Shown here: positions 34,403-43,366 of the stretch, piece after piece
How the letters are laid out: each line of letters starts with the position of its first letter
Numbering within the stretch: the stretch's first letter is position 1
Assembly: GCA_964518305.1 (NCBI GenBank)
Contig: CAZFDK010000003.1
Coordinates: 1 to 64,000, forward strand
Direction: 5' to 3'
Origin: Caribbeanibacter sp964518305
GTDB taxonomy: Bacteria; Gemmatimonadota; Gemmatimonadetes; Palauibacterales; Palauibacteraceae
DNA length: 64,000 nt
The notes under the pieces: generated by a model
Database searches by the model: none
The model's input: only the letters and a program-made list of their open reading frames with translations
What the model was told of the DNA's origin: nothing
Position numbers and translations under genes: made by a program

Positions 34403-34945
34403 ATGCAGCGACGACGATTTCTGAAGGCTCTGGGCGTGGCGGGCGCCAGCGCGGCGTTCCCGGCGGCCTGGGGCAGCAGCCCGGGAGGAACGGCCATGGC
34501 CGGGAAGTCGGAGGCGGCGGGACAGCAGATTCCGGAGATTGACAAGAGCGAGGAGGAGTGGCGGCGAATCCTCTCGGAGGACCGGTTCCGAATCCTGTTC
34601 GAGGAGGAGACGGAGCCCCGCGGATCGAGCCCGCTGCTGGAGGAGAAGCGCGACGGTACCTACATCTGCGCTGCCTGCTTCTTCCCGCTCTTCCCGTCGG
34701 ACACGAAGTTCGAGAGCGGTACCGGGTGGCCCAGTTTCTACCGGCCCATCGAGGAACACCTGGAGACCAAGCGGGACTTCAAGCTCGTCTTTCCTCGCAC
34801 CGAATATCACTGCGCGCGGTGCGGGGGGCACCAGGGCCACGTCTTCGACGACGGGCCTCCGCCCACCGGCAAGAGATACTGCAACAACGGGCTGGCCCTC
34901 CGCTTCGTCCCGGAGGACGAGGATCTTCCGGAGCTCCGGACCTGA
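34403..34945 (+). CDS. msrB: Tat-exported methionine-R-sulfoxide reductase
   Basis: 180 residues. A twin-arginine signal (RRRFLKALGVAGA) leads to a mature MsrB domain. Zinc ligands appear as CAAC and CARC, the fold signature GTGWPSF near 117-123, and the catalytic Cys in RYCNNGLALRF near 163. The enzyme reduces the R-form of methionine sulfoxide in proteins. Catalytic loop reads RYCNNG rather than the usual RYCINS. GTG-GCG-like sequence before the ATG is not a strong ribosome site. Downstream by 33 bp lies msrA; both carry export signals, so together they would repair both sulfoxide epimers outside the cytoplasm. Confidence 0.9.
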   Translation: MQRRRFLKALGVAGASAAFPAAWGSSPGGTAMAGKSEAAGQQIPEIDKSEEEWRRILSEDRFRILFEEETEPRGSSPLLEEKRDGTYICAACFFPLFPSDTKFESGTGWPSFYRPIEEHLETKRDFKLVFPRTEYHCARCGGHQGHVFDDGPPPTGKRYCNNGLALRFVPEDEDLPELRT

Positions 34946-34978
34946 TCGGCAACCGGAAGTGAGAGCGAGAGGTGGAGC

Positions 34979-35782
34979 ATGAACAACCACGCCGGAACGC
35001 TCCTCACGGCGGCCATCGGCGTCATGGCCCTGGCGGCGATCGGGTTCGGCGCGCCCGCCTCGGGCGGCCCGTCGGGCGCTGGCGTTTCCGCGGAGACCGA
35101 CGGCCGTGGTGACGGGGCCCCGTCAGACACCGTCGAGCTCGTTTCCACCACCCAGGTCACACCGGAGACGGACGGGATCATGACGACCAGTGAGGGGAAC
35201 CAGTCGGTCGAGAGCGATGCCTCGGGCGAAGCGACGGCGGAGCGTCCGGACCGCGCCCGCGCCACCTTCGCCGGCGGCTGCTTTTGGTGCATGGAGCCCC
35301 CCTACGACGAGCTCGAGGGAGTGCTCTCCACCACCTCCGGATACGCCGGCGGCCACGTGGAAGACCCGAGCTACGAGGAGGTCTCCTCCGGCGGTACCGG
35401 CCACCGTGAGGTGATGCAGGTCGTGTACGACCCCTCGGTGGTGAGCTACACCAGGCTGCTGGAGGTCTTCTGGCACAACGTCGACCCCACCGACGACGGC
35501 GGGCAGTTCTGCGACCGTGGTTTCCAGTACACGACCGCCATCTACTATCACAACGAGGAGCAGCGGGAGCTGGCGGCGGCGTCGAAGGATCGGCTGCGGG
35601 AGTCCGGCATCCTGCCCGGCGAGGTCGTGACCCCCATCGAGCCGCTCGACGCGTTCTACCCGGCGGAGGACTACCATCAGGATTACTACCAGGAGCGTTC
35701 CCTCCGCTACAAGTTCTACCGTTGGAACTGCGGGCGCGACGAGCGCCTCGAGGAACTGTGGGGTGAAGCCGCCGGCCGCTGA
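34979..35782 (+). CDS. msrA: exported methionine-S-sulfoxide reductase
   Basis: 267 residues. The N-terminus has a signal-like stretch (LLTAAIGVMALAAIGFG) and then about 60 residues of low-complexity, acidic linker before the MsrA domain begins at about 95. GGCFWCMEPPYDEL carries the catalytic Cys; FWHNVDPTDDGGQFCDRG and YHQDYY are family landmarks, and a C-terminal Cys (NCGRDERL) is available for disulfide relay. The enzyme reduces the S-form of methionine sulfoxide. GGAG precedes the ATG. Confidence 0.9.
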   Translation: MNNHAGTLLTAAIGVMALAAIGFGAPASGGPSGAGVSAETDGRGDGAPSDTVELVSTTQVTPETDGIMTTSEGNQSVESDASGEATAERPDRARATFAGGCFWCMEPPYDELEGVLSTTSGYAGGHVEDPSYEEVSSGGTGHREVMQVVYDPSVVSYTRLLEVFWHNVDPTDDGGQFCDRGFQYTTAIYYHNEEQRELAAASKDRLRESGILPGEVVTPIEPLDAFYPAEDYHQDYYQERSLRYKFYRWNCGRDERLEELWGEAAGR

Positions 35783-35896
35783 ATCCGCGCCCGCCCGGTC
35801 CGGCGGTTTCCATTTTCCTGACCATCTTCCCGCCCATCTTCCTGCCCGTCTCCGTCTTCTTTCGAGGCGCCCCCTTCCTCTCCTTCTGATCGTCGA

Positions 35897-37072
35897 ATGC
35901 CGGTGATCGAGTCCCCCTGGCTGACGGTCCTGGCGGCCGCGGCGGCCCTGTACTGGACGATCACGGCTCTCCGCGTGGGGCGGGGGATGGCCGGCATCGA
36001 TTTCCTCCGTGACCAGGCGCCGGTGGGCCCGGCGGAGGCCCCGGCTATCTCCATCTGCGTCGCCGCGCGGAACGAGGAGGCGAAGGTCGGCGAGGGCGTT
36101 CGTTCCATGGTCGAGCTCGACTATCCCGGTCTCGAGGTGGTGGCCGTGGACGACCGCTCGGAGGACGCGACCGGCGAGATTCTCGACCGACTGGCGGAAG
36201 AGCATGAGCGGCTCCGGGTGCTGCACGTGGAGGAGCTGCCGCCCGGCTGGCTCGGGAAGAATCACGCCCTCCAGAGGGCGGCGGACGAGGCCCGCGGAGA
36301 ACTCCTGCTGTTCACGGACGCCGACGCCGTCTTCGCTTCGGATGCCCTCCGGCGGGCCGTCGGCCGCCTGGAGCGCGAGAGCCTCGATCACCTGACGGCG
36401 GCGCCGGATCTGGACATGCCCGGTCCCCTCCTCGGGGCCTTCGCCGGCACTTTCCAGGTCTACTTTGCCCAGTTCGCGGAGCCGTGGAGGGCCGCGGACC
36501 CGGAGAGCGAACGGCACGTGGGCGTGGGTGCCTTCAACCTGGTCCGGGCGCCGTCGTATCGGGACGCCGGCGGTCACGCTGCGATCCGGTCGCGTCCGGA
36601 CGACGACATGCAGCTGGCCCGGCTGCTCAAGGCCAGCGGCGCGCGAGCCGACGTGGTGTACGGGACCGGTCAGATCCGCGTGCCCTGGTACGACTCCCTT
36701 GGCGAGGCGGTACGGGGGCTGAGCCGATCCTTCTGGGCTGGCCTGGACTACTCGGTGACAGCGGCCGCCGGAAGCCTGGCGGTCACGCTGGCGCTCAACG
36801 TCTGGCCCTGGGTCGGAGCCGCGGTGACGTCGGGGACGGCACGATGGCTGAACCTGGTGGCGGTGGCCGGTTCGGCGGGGCTCTTCGCCGGCACGGCTCG
36901 TTACTCGCCGGTGCGGCCGTGGCTCGCGGTCCTGTGGCCGGTGACGAGCCTGGTGTTCGCTTGGATCACTGTCCGCTCCACCGCCGGGGCGCTGATCCGT
37001 GGCGGAATCGAGTGGCGCGGCACCTTCTATCCGCTAGAGGAGCTCCGGGACGAGGGCGGACCCGGGTCGTGA
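35897..37072 (+). CDS. membrane family-2 glycosyltransferase
   Basis: 391 residues. A membrane segment at about 8-26 precedes a GT-A fold with SICVAARNEE near 47-57, VDDRSED near 80, GWLGKNHA near 115 and the metal-binding TDADAVF (DxD) near 140. Three or four hydrophobic helices follow the catalytic part (about 285-375). GWLGKNHA is shared with hopanoid-associated HpnB-like and carotenoid-type glycosyltransferases. It would transfer a sugar to a lipid acceptor at the inner membrane. No ribosome site is obvious before ATG 35897; the preceding 85 bases are pyrimidine-rich. Confidence 0.8.
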   Translation: MPVIESPWLTVLAAAAALYWTITALRVGRGMAGIDFLRDQAPVGPAEAPAISICVAARNEEAKVGEGVRSMVELDYPGLEVVAVDDRSEDATGEILDRLAEEHERLRVLHVEELPPGWLGKNHALQRAADEARGELLLFTDADAVFASDALRRAVGRLERESLDHLTAAPDLDMPGPLLGAFAGTFQVYFAQFAEPWRAADPESERHVGVGAFNLVRAPSYRDAGGHAAIRSRPDDDMQLARLLKASGARADVVYGTGQIRVPWYDSLGEAVRGLSRSFWAGLDYSVTAAAGSLAVTLALNVWPWVGAAVTSGTARWLNLVAVAGSAGLFAGTARYSPVRPWLAVLWPVTSLVFAWITVRSTAGALIRGGIEWRGTFYPLEELRDEGGPGS

Positions 37073-37199
37073 CTCCGTGATTGCACCGCCCGTACGAAGC
37101 GGCTAGCCTGCCGGGCGTCGCCTGCCCTATCGCGGCGGAACGGATTCATCCGGAGGCAGGCGAGTCGCGAACAGGGCTCTCGGCACGGAGGAGGCCGGC

Positions 37200-39686
37200 A
37201 TGCGCGGCGATGCGGACGACGGTTCTGGGGCCGGACGCGAATCGGGACCGGAGCGGCGCGGTGAGGACCCCGGAGGCTGGCACCTGCTCGCCCGGCAGCC
37301 TGCGTGGAGAGGAGCCTCCGTCGGCGCGGCGCTCTCGGTGGCGACCGCGGGTCTGCTGGCGGGCTGGTTCTGGCAGTCGGGCTTCGGACGCGTGGTCGAT
37401 CTCGGGGCCGGAGCCGCGGCGGGTCTGCTCCTGGCGATCCTGGGATCGGCCGCGGCCGGTCTGGTCCTGACACTGGTCCGGACTGGTCCTGTTCCGCGGG
37501 CCTTCGCCGCTGTCTTCGTGGGTTCGGTCGCGGGGCTCTTCGTACTGAACGAGCTCCCCTACCTCGGACTCCGCTTCCCGGAGGAGATTTTCCTCTGGGG
37601 CGGCCCGGCGTACGTGGCCGCCGAGGCACTGGGCATCGGGAGCCTGTGGCACCTGTTCACGGGCCGCTTCCGCGGGGAGGGCTCGCCCGGCTACCTGGCG
37701 GGCGGGAGTCTGCTCACCGTGGCGGTGGCTGTGAACGTGGCCGGCGTGTGGTGGCTCGGGAGCCCGGGGCCCGGCCCGGTGGAGGAGCTCTCACCGGCCC
37801 CGGTGACGGAGCGGGCGCCGGCACAGCTCGACGTCGGCAGTCCGGCTTCGACCGGAGCGTACGACGTGGAGGAGCTGACGTACGGTAGCGGGGAGAATCC
37901 CCGTCGGCCGGAGTTCGGCGAGAACGTCGACCTGGTGTCGCCGCGGGTGGACGGGCGGGAGATGATTCCGGCGTGGGAAGGCTTCACCGCCCGGGTCCGG
38001 GAGCGGCTCTGGGGCTTCGGGCCCGAGCAGTTTCCGCTGAACGGGAGGGTCTGGTATCCGGATGCGGACGGGAGCTTCCCGCTGGTGCTCATGGTCCACG
38101 GCAACCACTCCATGCTGGACTACTCCGACGCGGGCTACGAGTACCTGGGCCGCCTGCTGGCCAGCCGCGGCTACGTGACGGCCTCCGTCGACGAGAACTT
38201 CATCAACGGGAGCTGGTCCGGCGGCTTCGACACTGGAGAGATGCCGGCGCGGGCGTGGCTCCTCCTGGAGCACCTGGAGCAGTGGCACCGGTGGGCACGG
38301 GAGCCGGGAAATCCGTTCTACGGCATCGTGGACACGACCCGGATCGGGGTCGTCGGCCACTCGCGGGGCGGGGAGGCGGTGGCCATGGCGTCGGCCTTGA
38401 ATCGGGTCCCGTACTATCCCGACGACGCCGACGTGGCCTTCGACTACGGCTTCGATATCGAGTCCGTGGTCGCCATCGCCCCCACCGACCGTCGCTACGA
38501 GCGCAGGCTGGCTCCGGAGGCGGCCAGCTATCTCGTGCTGCACGGCTCCTACGACAGCGACGAGGCCAGCTTCGAGGGGGTCCGGGTCTACCAGCGAGCC
38601 GGGCTCGGGGAGGGCGACTTCAAGGCCGCGGTCTTCATCCACGGGGCCAACCACGGCCAGTTCAATACCGGCTGGGGTCGACGCGACGTCGGAAACCCCG
38701 AGGGCTGGCTGCTCAACACGGCGCCCATCATGCCGGGCGAGGAACAGCGGCAGGCGGCGAAGGTCTTCGTCGCCGGTTTCCTCGATGCCACGCTCCGCGG
38801 ACGCGACCGGTACCGGGCGCTTTTCCGGGACCATCGGGCCGCGCGAGAGTGGCTGCCCGAGACGCTCTTCGTCACCCGTTACCGGGACACGAACGTGCGC
38901 CAGCTGGCGACGTACCAGGAGGACCTCGACCTCACCACCGGGACGGGGATCGGCGTCACGATTGCAGGAGAGTCGCTCCGGGAATGGCGGGAGCAGGAGC
39001 TCGAGTTCCGGGACGGCGACGGGCAGTCCAACGACGCCGTGCTGGTGGCCTGGCGATGGCCGGACACGGCCGAGGTCGATTCGGTCGGCGTCGGGAGCGG
39101 CGACGCGTACCGTCGGGCGGCCGATGGACCCCCGGTGTACCAGCTGCGTCTGGACCCGGACTCCCTCGAGGGGGGAGCCCCGGACTCGGCCGCCCGGCTC
39201 CTCTTCTCCGTGGCCTCAATGGAGCCGGACCTGACCCCGGCGGACACGGCCGGCCCGGAGGAGTCGCGGGCCGATACGATGTCCGGAACAGGGGCCGGGG
39301 CGGAGGTCCCGGAGGTGCCCGGGGGCGGTGACCGGATCGATCTCACGGTGGAGCTGGTGGACGGCGATGGGACGCGGTCACGTATTCCGCTCTCCGAATA
39401 TCGTCCCGTGCCGCCTCGCGTCGAGATCAGGCTGTTCAAGACGATGGGGCTCACACGCCAGAGGATGTCCCGTCGGTCGGAGCCGCTGCTACAGAGCTAC
39501 CGTCTGCCGCTGGCGGACTTCGCGGAAGAGGCCCCGGGCTTCGATCCGACGAGCCTGTCCCGGGTGCGGTTCGTCTTCGACCGGACCCCGTCGGGAAGCG
39601 TGGCCCTGGACGACGTGGCGCTGGCGGCCGGCGGGTCGTCACCGGTCGAGGGGGTGGGGAGGGTGGTGTGGTCCAACTGGCGCTGA
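37200..39686 (+). CDS. membrane-anchored alpha/beta hydrolase with C-terminal domain
   Basis: 828 residues. GGAGGAGG precedes the ATG. The first 190 residues hold five hydrophobic helices (about 42-62, 66-92, 98-122, 130-150, 165-185). An alpha/beta hydrolase domain follows, about 270-540: VLMVHGNHS forms the oxyanion region, GHSRGGEA holds nucleophile Ser388, and FIHGANHGQFN holds His485; an Asp in LHGSYDSDE is the likely acid. The last 230 residues are beta-rich and separate. The catalytic part would sit outside the cytoplasm if the helix count is right. Substrate unknown. Confidence 0.78.
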   Translation: MRGDADDGSGAGRESGPERRGEDPGGWHLLARQPAWRGASVGAALSVATAGLLAGWFWQSGFGRVVDLGAGAAAGLLLAILGSAAAGLVLTLVRTGPVPRAFAAVFVGSVAGLFVLNELPYLGLRFPEEIFLWGGPAYVAAEALGIGSLWHLFTGRFRGEGSPGYLAGGSLLTVAVAVNVAGVWWLGSPGPGPVEELSPAPVTERAPAQLDVGSPASTGAYDVEELTYGSGENPRRPEFGENVDLVSPRVDGREMIPAWEGFTARVRERLWGFGPEQFPLNGRVWYPDADGSFPLVLMVHGNHSMLDYSDAGYEYLGRLLASRGYVTASVDENFINGSWSGGFDTGEMPARAWLLLEHLEQWHRWAREPGNPFYGIVDTTRIGVVGHSRGGEAVAMASALNRVPYYPDDADVAFDYGFDIESVVAIAPTDRRYERRLAPEAASYLVLHGSYDSDEASFEGVRVYQRAGLGEGDFKAAVFIHGANHGQFNTGWGRRDVGNPEGWLLNTAPIMPGEEQRQAAKVFVAGFLDATLRGRDRYRALFRDHRAAREWLPETLFVTRYRDTNVRQLATYQEDLDLTTGTGIGVTIAGESLREWREQELEFRDGDGQSNDAVLVAWRWPDTAEVDSVGVGSGDAYRRAADGPPVYQLRLDPDSLEGGAPDSAARLLFSVASMEPDLTPADTAGPEESRADTMSGTGAGAEVPEVPGGGDRIDLTVELVDGDGTRSRIPLSEYRPVPPRVEIRLFKTMGLTRQRMSRRSEPLLQSYRLPLADFAEEAPGFDPTSLSRVRFVFDRTPSGSVALDDVALAAGGSSPVEGVGRVVWSNWR

Positions 39687-39769
39687 GGCAAAGTCGGCGC
39701 GAGCATACGGCAGGCAAGACGTTACCTGAGTACCGGTTCGAAGAGTCCGAAGAGGGAGAGAGAAGACGC

Positions 39770-41578
39770 ATGCATCGATTGCTCCGCGCAGCCGCCCGCC
39801 CGATCCGACGCCGTCCGGGTCCGTTCGCCGCACTCCTGGCCCTCGCCCTGATTCCGGCGGCCTGCGGGCCCGCAGGCCAGGAGCCCGCGGACCTGGTGCT
39901 CCGTGGGGGCACGGTCGTCACCGTCGATTCCACCCGTCCCACGGCCGAGGCTCTGGCTGCCTCCGGGGACACGATCGTGGCCGTCGGGCCCGGCGCCGAG
40001 ATCGAGTCGTACGTCGGACCCGACACTCGTGTGATCGACCTGGACGGACGGATGGCTGTGCCCGGCTTCGTGGAGGCCCATGGCCACTTCATGGGCATGG
40101 GAAGCGCCCAGATGCAGCTGGACCTTCTGGGCACCGGAACCTGGGACCGCGTCGTCCGAATGGTGGACTCGGCGGCGGCCGAGGCGGAGCCCGGCGAATG
40201 GATTCTGGGCCGGGGCTGGCACCAGGAGAAATGGGATGAGCTTCCCGAGCGGACGGTGCAGGGGTTTCCCGTCCACGATCGCCTGAGCGAGGTGGCGCCC
40301 GAGAACCCGGTCCTCCTCAGCCACGCCAGCGGCCACGCGGCCATCGCCAACGCCCGCGCGATGGAACTGGCCGGCCTCGAAGCCGACACGGAGGCGCCCT
40401 CCGGCGGCGAGATCGTCCGGGACGGACAGGGGCGACCAACCGGTGTCCTCGTCGACGAGGCGGAATCCCTGGTCGGGGACGCGCTCGATTCGGCGCGGGC
40501 CGACATGTCACGGGAGGAGCAGCGAGAGCGCTACCGGGAGATGGCCGAGCTCGCGGTGCAGAACGCGCTGGAGCACGGCGTGACCAGCTTCCACGACCAG
40601 GGCGCTGCCTTCGAGGCCATACGAATGTACCGGCGCATGGCCGACGACGGGGCCATGCGGATCCGGATGTACGCCATGGTCTCCCAGAGTGAGGTCACGC
40701 CCGAGCAGGCCGACTCCCTGGCCGCGATCCGGACGGTGGGCTACGCAGACGGGCATCTGACGGTGCGCTCGGTGGGGGAGGTCACCGGGGACGGTGCGCT
40801 CGGGTCCCGCAGTGCGTGGATGATCGAGCCGTACGCGGACCGCGCCGGCTACACCGGGGTGAACGTCACCGACCTGGAGCGGATTCGGGAGATCGCCCGT
40901 ATCTCCATGGAGCATGGCTTCCAGGTGGCGGTGCACGCCATCGGGGATCGGGCCAACCGGGAGACCCTGGACATGTTCGCGGCCCTGTTCGACAGCGCGG
41001 GCGTCGACGGCGACACGCTGCGCTGGCGCGTCGAGCACGCCCAGCATCTCCGCCCCGAGGACATCCCGCGCTTCGGAGAGATGGGGGTCGTGGCCTCCAT
41101 GCAGGCCATGCACGCCTGCTCCGACGCCCCCTACGTGGTCCAGCGCCTGGGGCGTGAGCGCGCACGGCAGGGAGCCTACATGTGGAGGGCGCTGATGGAG
41201 TCCGGCGCGGTGGTGAACAACGGCACGGACGTGCCGGTGGAGAACATCGACCCGCTAAACAGCTTTCACTGCTCGGTGACGCGGGAGATCGCCACCCGGG
41301 AGGAATCAACGTTCTACCCGGAGCAGTCGATGACCCGCCAGCAGGCCCTCCGGTCGTACACGATCAACGGGGCCTACTCGGCCTTCGCCGAGGAACGCCG
41401 CGGCTCCCTGGAGCCCGGAAAGCTGGCCGACATCACCGTGCTGTCCCGGGACATCATGACCATACCCGCCGACTCCATTCCCGCCACGCATGTCGACTTC
41501 ACGGTGGTGGGAGGCGACGTGGAGTACGCCCGGGAGGCGGGAGGCGGCGAGGCAGCCTCGAGTCCCGGCGGAACCTGA
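39770..41578 (+). CDS. exported YtcJ-type amidohydrolase lipoprotein (second copy)
   Basis: 602 residues. ATG 39770 follows AGGGAGAGAG and opens a lipoprotein signal (ALLALALIPAAC). His104/His106 in VEAHGHFM, WGRGWHQEKW-like loop (GRGWHQEKW), VHAIGDRAN near 388, WRVEHAQHL near 421 and NNGTDVPVE near 484 match the amidohydrolase 3 family. ESYVGPDTRVID is shared with the 17719-19500 protein, so the two are paralogues about 22 kb apart. It is followed 18 bp later by the class V aminotransferase gene. Confidence 0.86.
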   Translation: MHRLLRAAARPIRRRPGPFAALLALALIPAACGPAGQEPADLVLRGGTVVTVDSTRPTAEALAASGDTIVAVGPGAEIESYVGPDTRVIDLDGRMAVPGFVEAHGHFMGMGSAQMQLDLLGTGTWDRVVRMVDSAAAEAEPGEWILGRGWHQEKWDELPERTVQGFPVHDRLSEVAPENPVLLSHASGHAAIANARAMELAGLEADTEAPSGGEIVRDGQGRPTGVLVDEAESLVGDALDSARADMSREEQRERYREMAELAVQNALEHGVTSFHDQGAAFEAIRMYRRMADDGAMRIRMYAMVSQSEVTPEQADSLAAIRTVGYADGHLTVRSVGEVTGDGALGSRSAWMIEPYADRAGYTGVNVTDLERIREIARISMEHGFQVAVHAIGDRANRETLDMFAALFDSAGVDGDTLRWRVEHAQHLRPEDIPRFGEMGVVASMQAMHACSDAPYVVQRLGRERARQGAYMWRALMESGAVVNNGTDVPVENIDPLNSFHCSVTREIATREESTFYPEQSMTRQQALRSYTINGAYSAFAEERRGSLEPGKLADITVLSRDIMTIPADSIPATHVDFTVVGGDVEYAREAGGGEAASSPGGT

Positions 41579-41596
41579 CGAACACGGGAGGCCGAC

Positions 41597-43366
41597 ATGA
41601 GCGTCCGGACGGATTGGCTGGAGCGAATTCGAGGCTCGATCGTCGGTCGGGACCAGGTGGTGCGTGGTCCCTTCGGGCCCCGGAGGGTCACGTACGCGGA
41701 CTACACGGCGTCGGGCCGCTCGCTGGGCTTCATCGAGGACTTCATCCGGGACGCGGTCCTCCCGCTCTACGCCAACACCCACACCGAGAGCTCGGGCACG
41801 GGCCTGCAGACCACCCGCTTCCGCGAGGAGGCGAGGGAGATCATCCGCGAGGCCCTGGGCGCCGGAGAAGAGCACGCCGTCGTGTTCGCGGGCTCCGGCT
41901 CCACGGGCGCCATCGATCGCATGATCGGGGTCCTGAACCTCCGGATCCCCAACGACCTGGACGACCGGTACGGACTGTCGCAGCGGATTCCGGAGGACGA
42001 GCGACCCGTGGTGTTCATCGGCCCCTACGAGCACCACTCGAACGAGCTGCCGTGGAGGGAATCGGTGGCCGACGTGGTCCGCATCCACGAGGACCTCGAC
42101 GGCGGCATCGACCTGGAGGAGCTCGACCGGGAGCTGCAGCGGCATCGGGACCGGCCGCTGAAAATCGGGAGCTTCTCGGCGGCCTCCAACGTCACCGGCA
42201 TCGTCACGCCCACCGACGAGATCGCCGAGCTCCTGCACGAGCAGGGCGCCCTGTCGTTCTGGGACTTCGCCGCCGCGGCCCCCTACACGCCCATCGAGAT
42301 GGGGTCGGAGGAGGACGGTGATGCCTACAAGGACGCGGTCTTCATCTCGCCCCACAAGCTCATCGGCGGGCCCGGCACGCCCGGGCTGCTGGTGGCGCGG
42401 AGGGAGCTGTTCGACAACCGGGTCCCGGACGTCCCCGGCGGCGGCACGGTGTGGTACGTGAACCCCGAGGAGCACCGGTACCTGAACGACCCCGAGCACC
42501 GTGAGGAGGGGGGAACGCCGGACATCGTCGGCTCCATCCGTGCCGGCCTCGTCTTCCGGCTCAAGCAGGAGGTGGGACCGGACTTCATTCGGAGACGGGA
42601 GGAGGACTTCATCCGCCGGGCCATCGACCGGTGNNNNNNNNNNGGTCGGACGTGCCTCCTCGGGCATCGCCTCGTCCGACTCTCGATCGTCTCCTTCGTA
42701 GTCCGGCATCCGGACGGCCGGTACCTGCACCACAACTACGTGGTCGCCCTCCTCAACGACCTGTTCGGCATCCAGTCGCGCGGAGGCTGCTCCTGCGCGG
42801 GACCGTACGGCCACCGGCTGCTGGGCATCGACGTGACCACGTCGCGCGAGTTCGAGCGGGAGATTGGTCGCGGCTGCGAGGGAGTGAAGCCGGGCTGGGT
42901 CCGGGTGAACTTCAACTACTTCATCTCTGAGCGGACCTTCGAATACATCCTCGACGCCGTGGAGCTGGTCGCCAGCGAGGGGTGGCGGCTGCTGAACGAG
43001 TACCGCTTCGAGCCGATGACCGGGCTCTGGAGCCACGCCGTGGAGCCGGCGGAGCCGCCGCTGAGCCTCCGGGATGTGGACTTCGAACCGGAGGTCGGCG
43101 GGCTCCGCTACCACACGGACTGGGAGACGGCGCCGGAGGCCCGCCTCGGCGAGTACCTGGACGATGCGCGACGTCGACTCCGCGAGGCAGCCCGGGAACC
43201 GCTGGCCGGCGGCGCGCCCGATCTGTCGGAGGACTTCGAGCACCTCCGGTGGTTCCCGCTGCCGGGCGAGGTGGATCCCGGCCCTGAGGAGCCCGGCGGG
43301 CCGTCGCCGGCCGCCTCGGGGGGCGGGTCGGCGGACCGCGACGCCAGCCTCGCACCCGGAGGGTGA
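41597..43366 (+). CDS. class V aminotransferase-family PLP enzyme, interrupted by assembly gap
   Basis: About 589 residues, counting ten unknown bases at 42634-42643; the frame is kept across them. PLP-binding Lys254 sits in SPHKLIGGPGTPG. YADYTASGRS, TESSGTGLQT and FAGSGSTGAID near the N-terminus match cysteine-desulfurase/isopenicillin-N-epimerase relatives, and RGGCSCAGPYGHRLLG in the C-terminal half offers a conserved Cys. The protein could be a desulfurase-like lyase or an aminotransferase; not decidable here. Its last 70 residues are Pro/Gly-rich. Its stop overlaps the exonuclease start (GTGA). Confidence 0.8.
   Translation: MSVRTDWLERIRGSIVGRDQVVRGPFGPRRVTYADYTASGRSLGFIEDFIRDAVLPLYANTHTESSGTGLQTTRFREEAREIIREALGAGEEHAVVFAGSGSTGAIDRMIGVLNLRIPNDLDDRYGLSQRIPEDERPVVFIGPYEHHSNELPWRESVADVVRIHEDLDGGIDLEELDRELQRHRDRPLKIGSFSAASNVTGIVTPTDEIAELLHEQGALSFWDFAAAAPYTPIEMGSEEDGDAYKDAVFISPHKLIGGPGTPGLLVARRELFDNRVPDVPGGGTVWYVNPEEHRYLNDPEHREEGGTPDIVGSIRAGLVFRLKQEVGPDFIRRREEDFIRRAIDRXXXXGRTCLLGHRLVRLSIVSFVVRHPDGRYLHHNYVVALLNDLFGIQSRGGCSCAGPYGHRLLGIDVTTSREFEREIGRGCEGVKPGWVRVNFNYFISERTFEYILDAVELVASEGWRLLNEYRFEPMTGLWSHAVEPAEPPLSLRDVDFEPEVGGLRYHTDWETAPEARLGEYLDDARRRLREAAREPLAGGAPDLSEDFEHLRWFPLPGEVDPGPEEPGGPSPAASGGGSADRDASLAPGG
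42634..42643. other. assembly gap of ten Ns inside the aminotransferase gene
   Basis: Ten Ns, a standard placeholder, follow the codons for AIDR plus a split TGN codon. Protein similarity resumes at LLG...RLSIVSF in the same phase, so little sequence may be missing, but the true gap length is unknown. Confidence 0.95.

Noticed and set aside
35812..35870. Pyrimidine-rich stretch with two CATCTTCC copies before the glycosyltransferase gene
   Set aside because: Only two short copies with no symmetry; probably low-complexity intergenic sequence.
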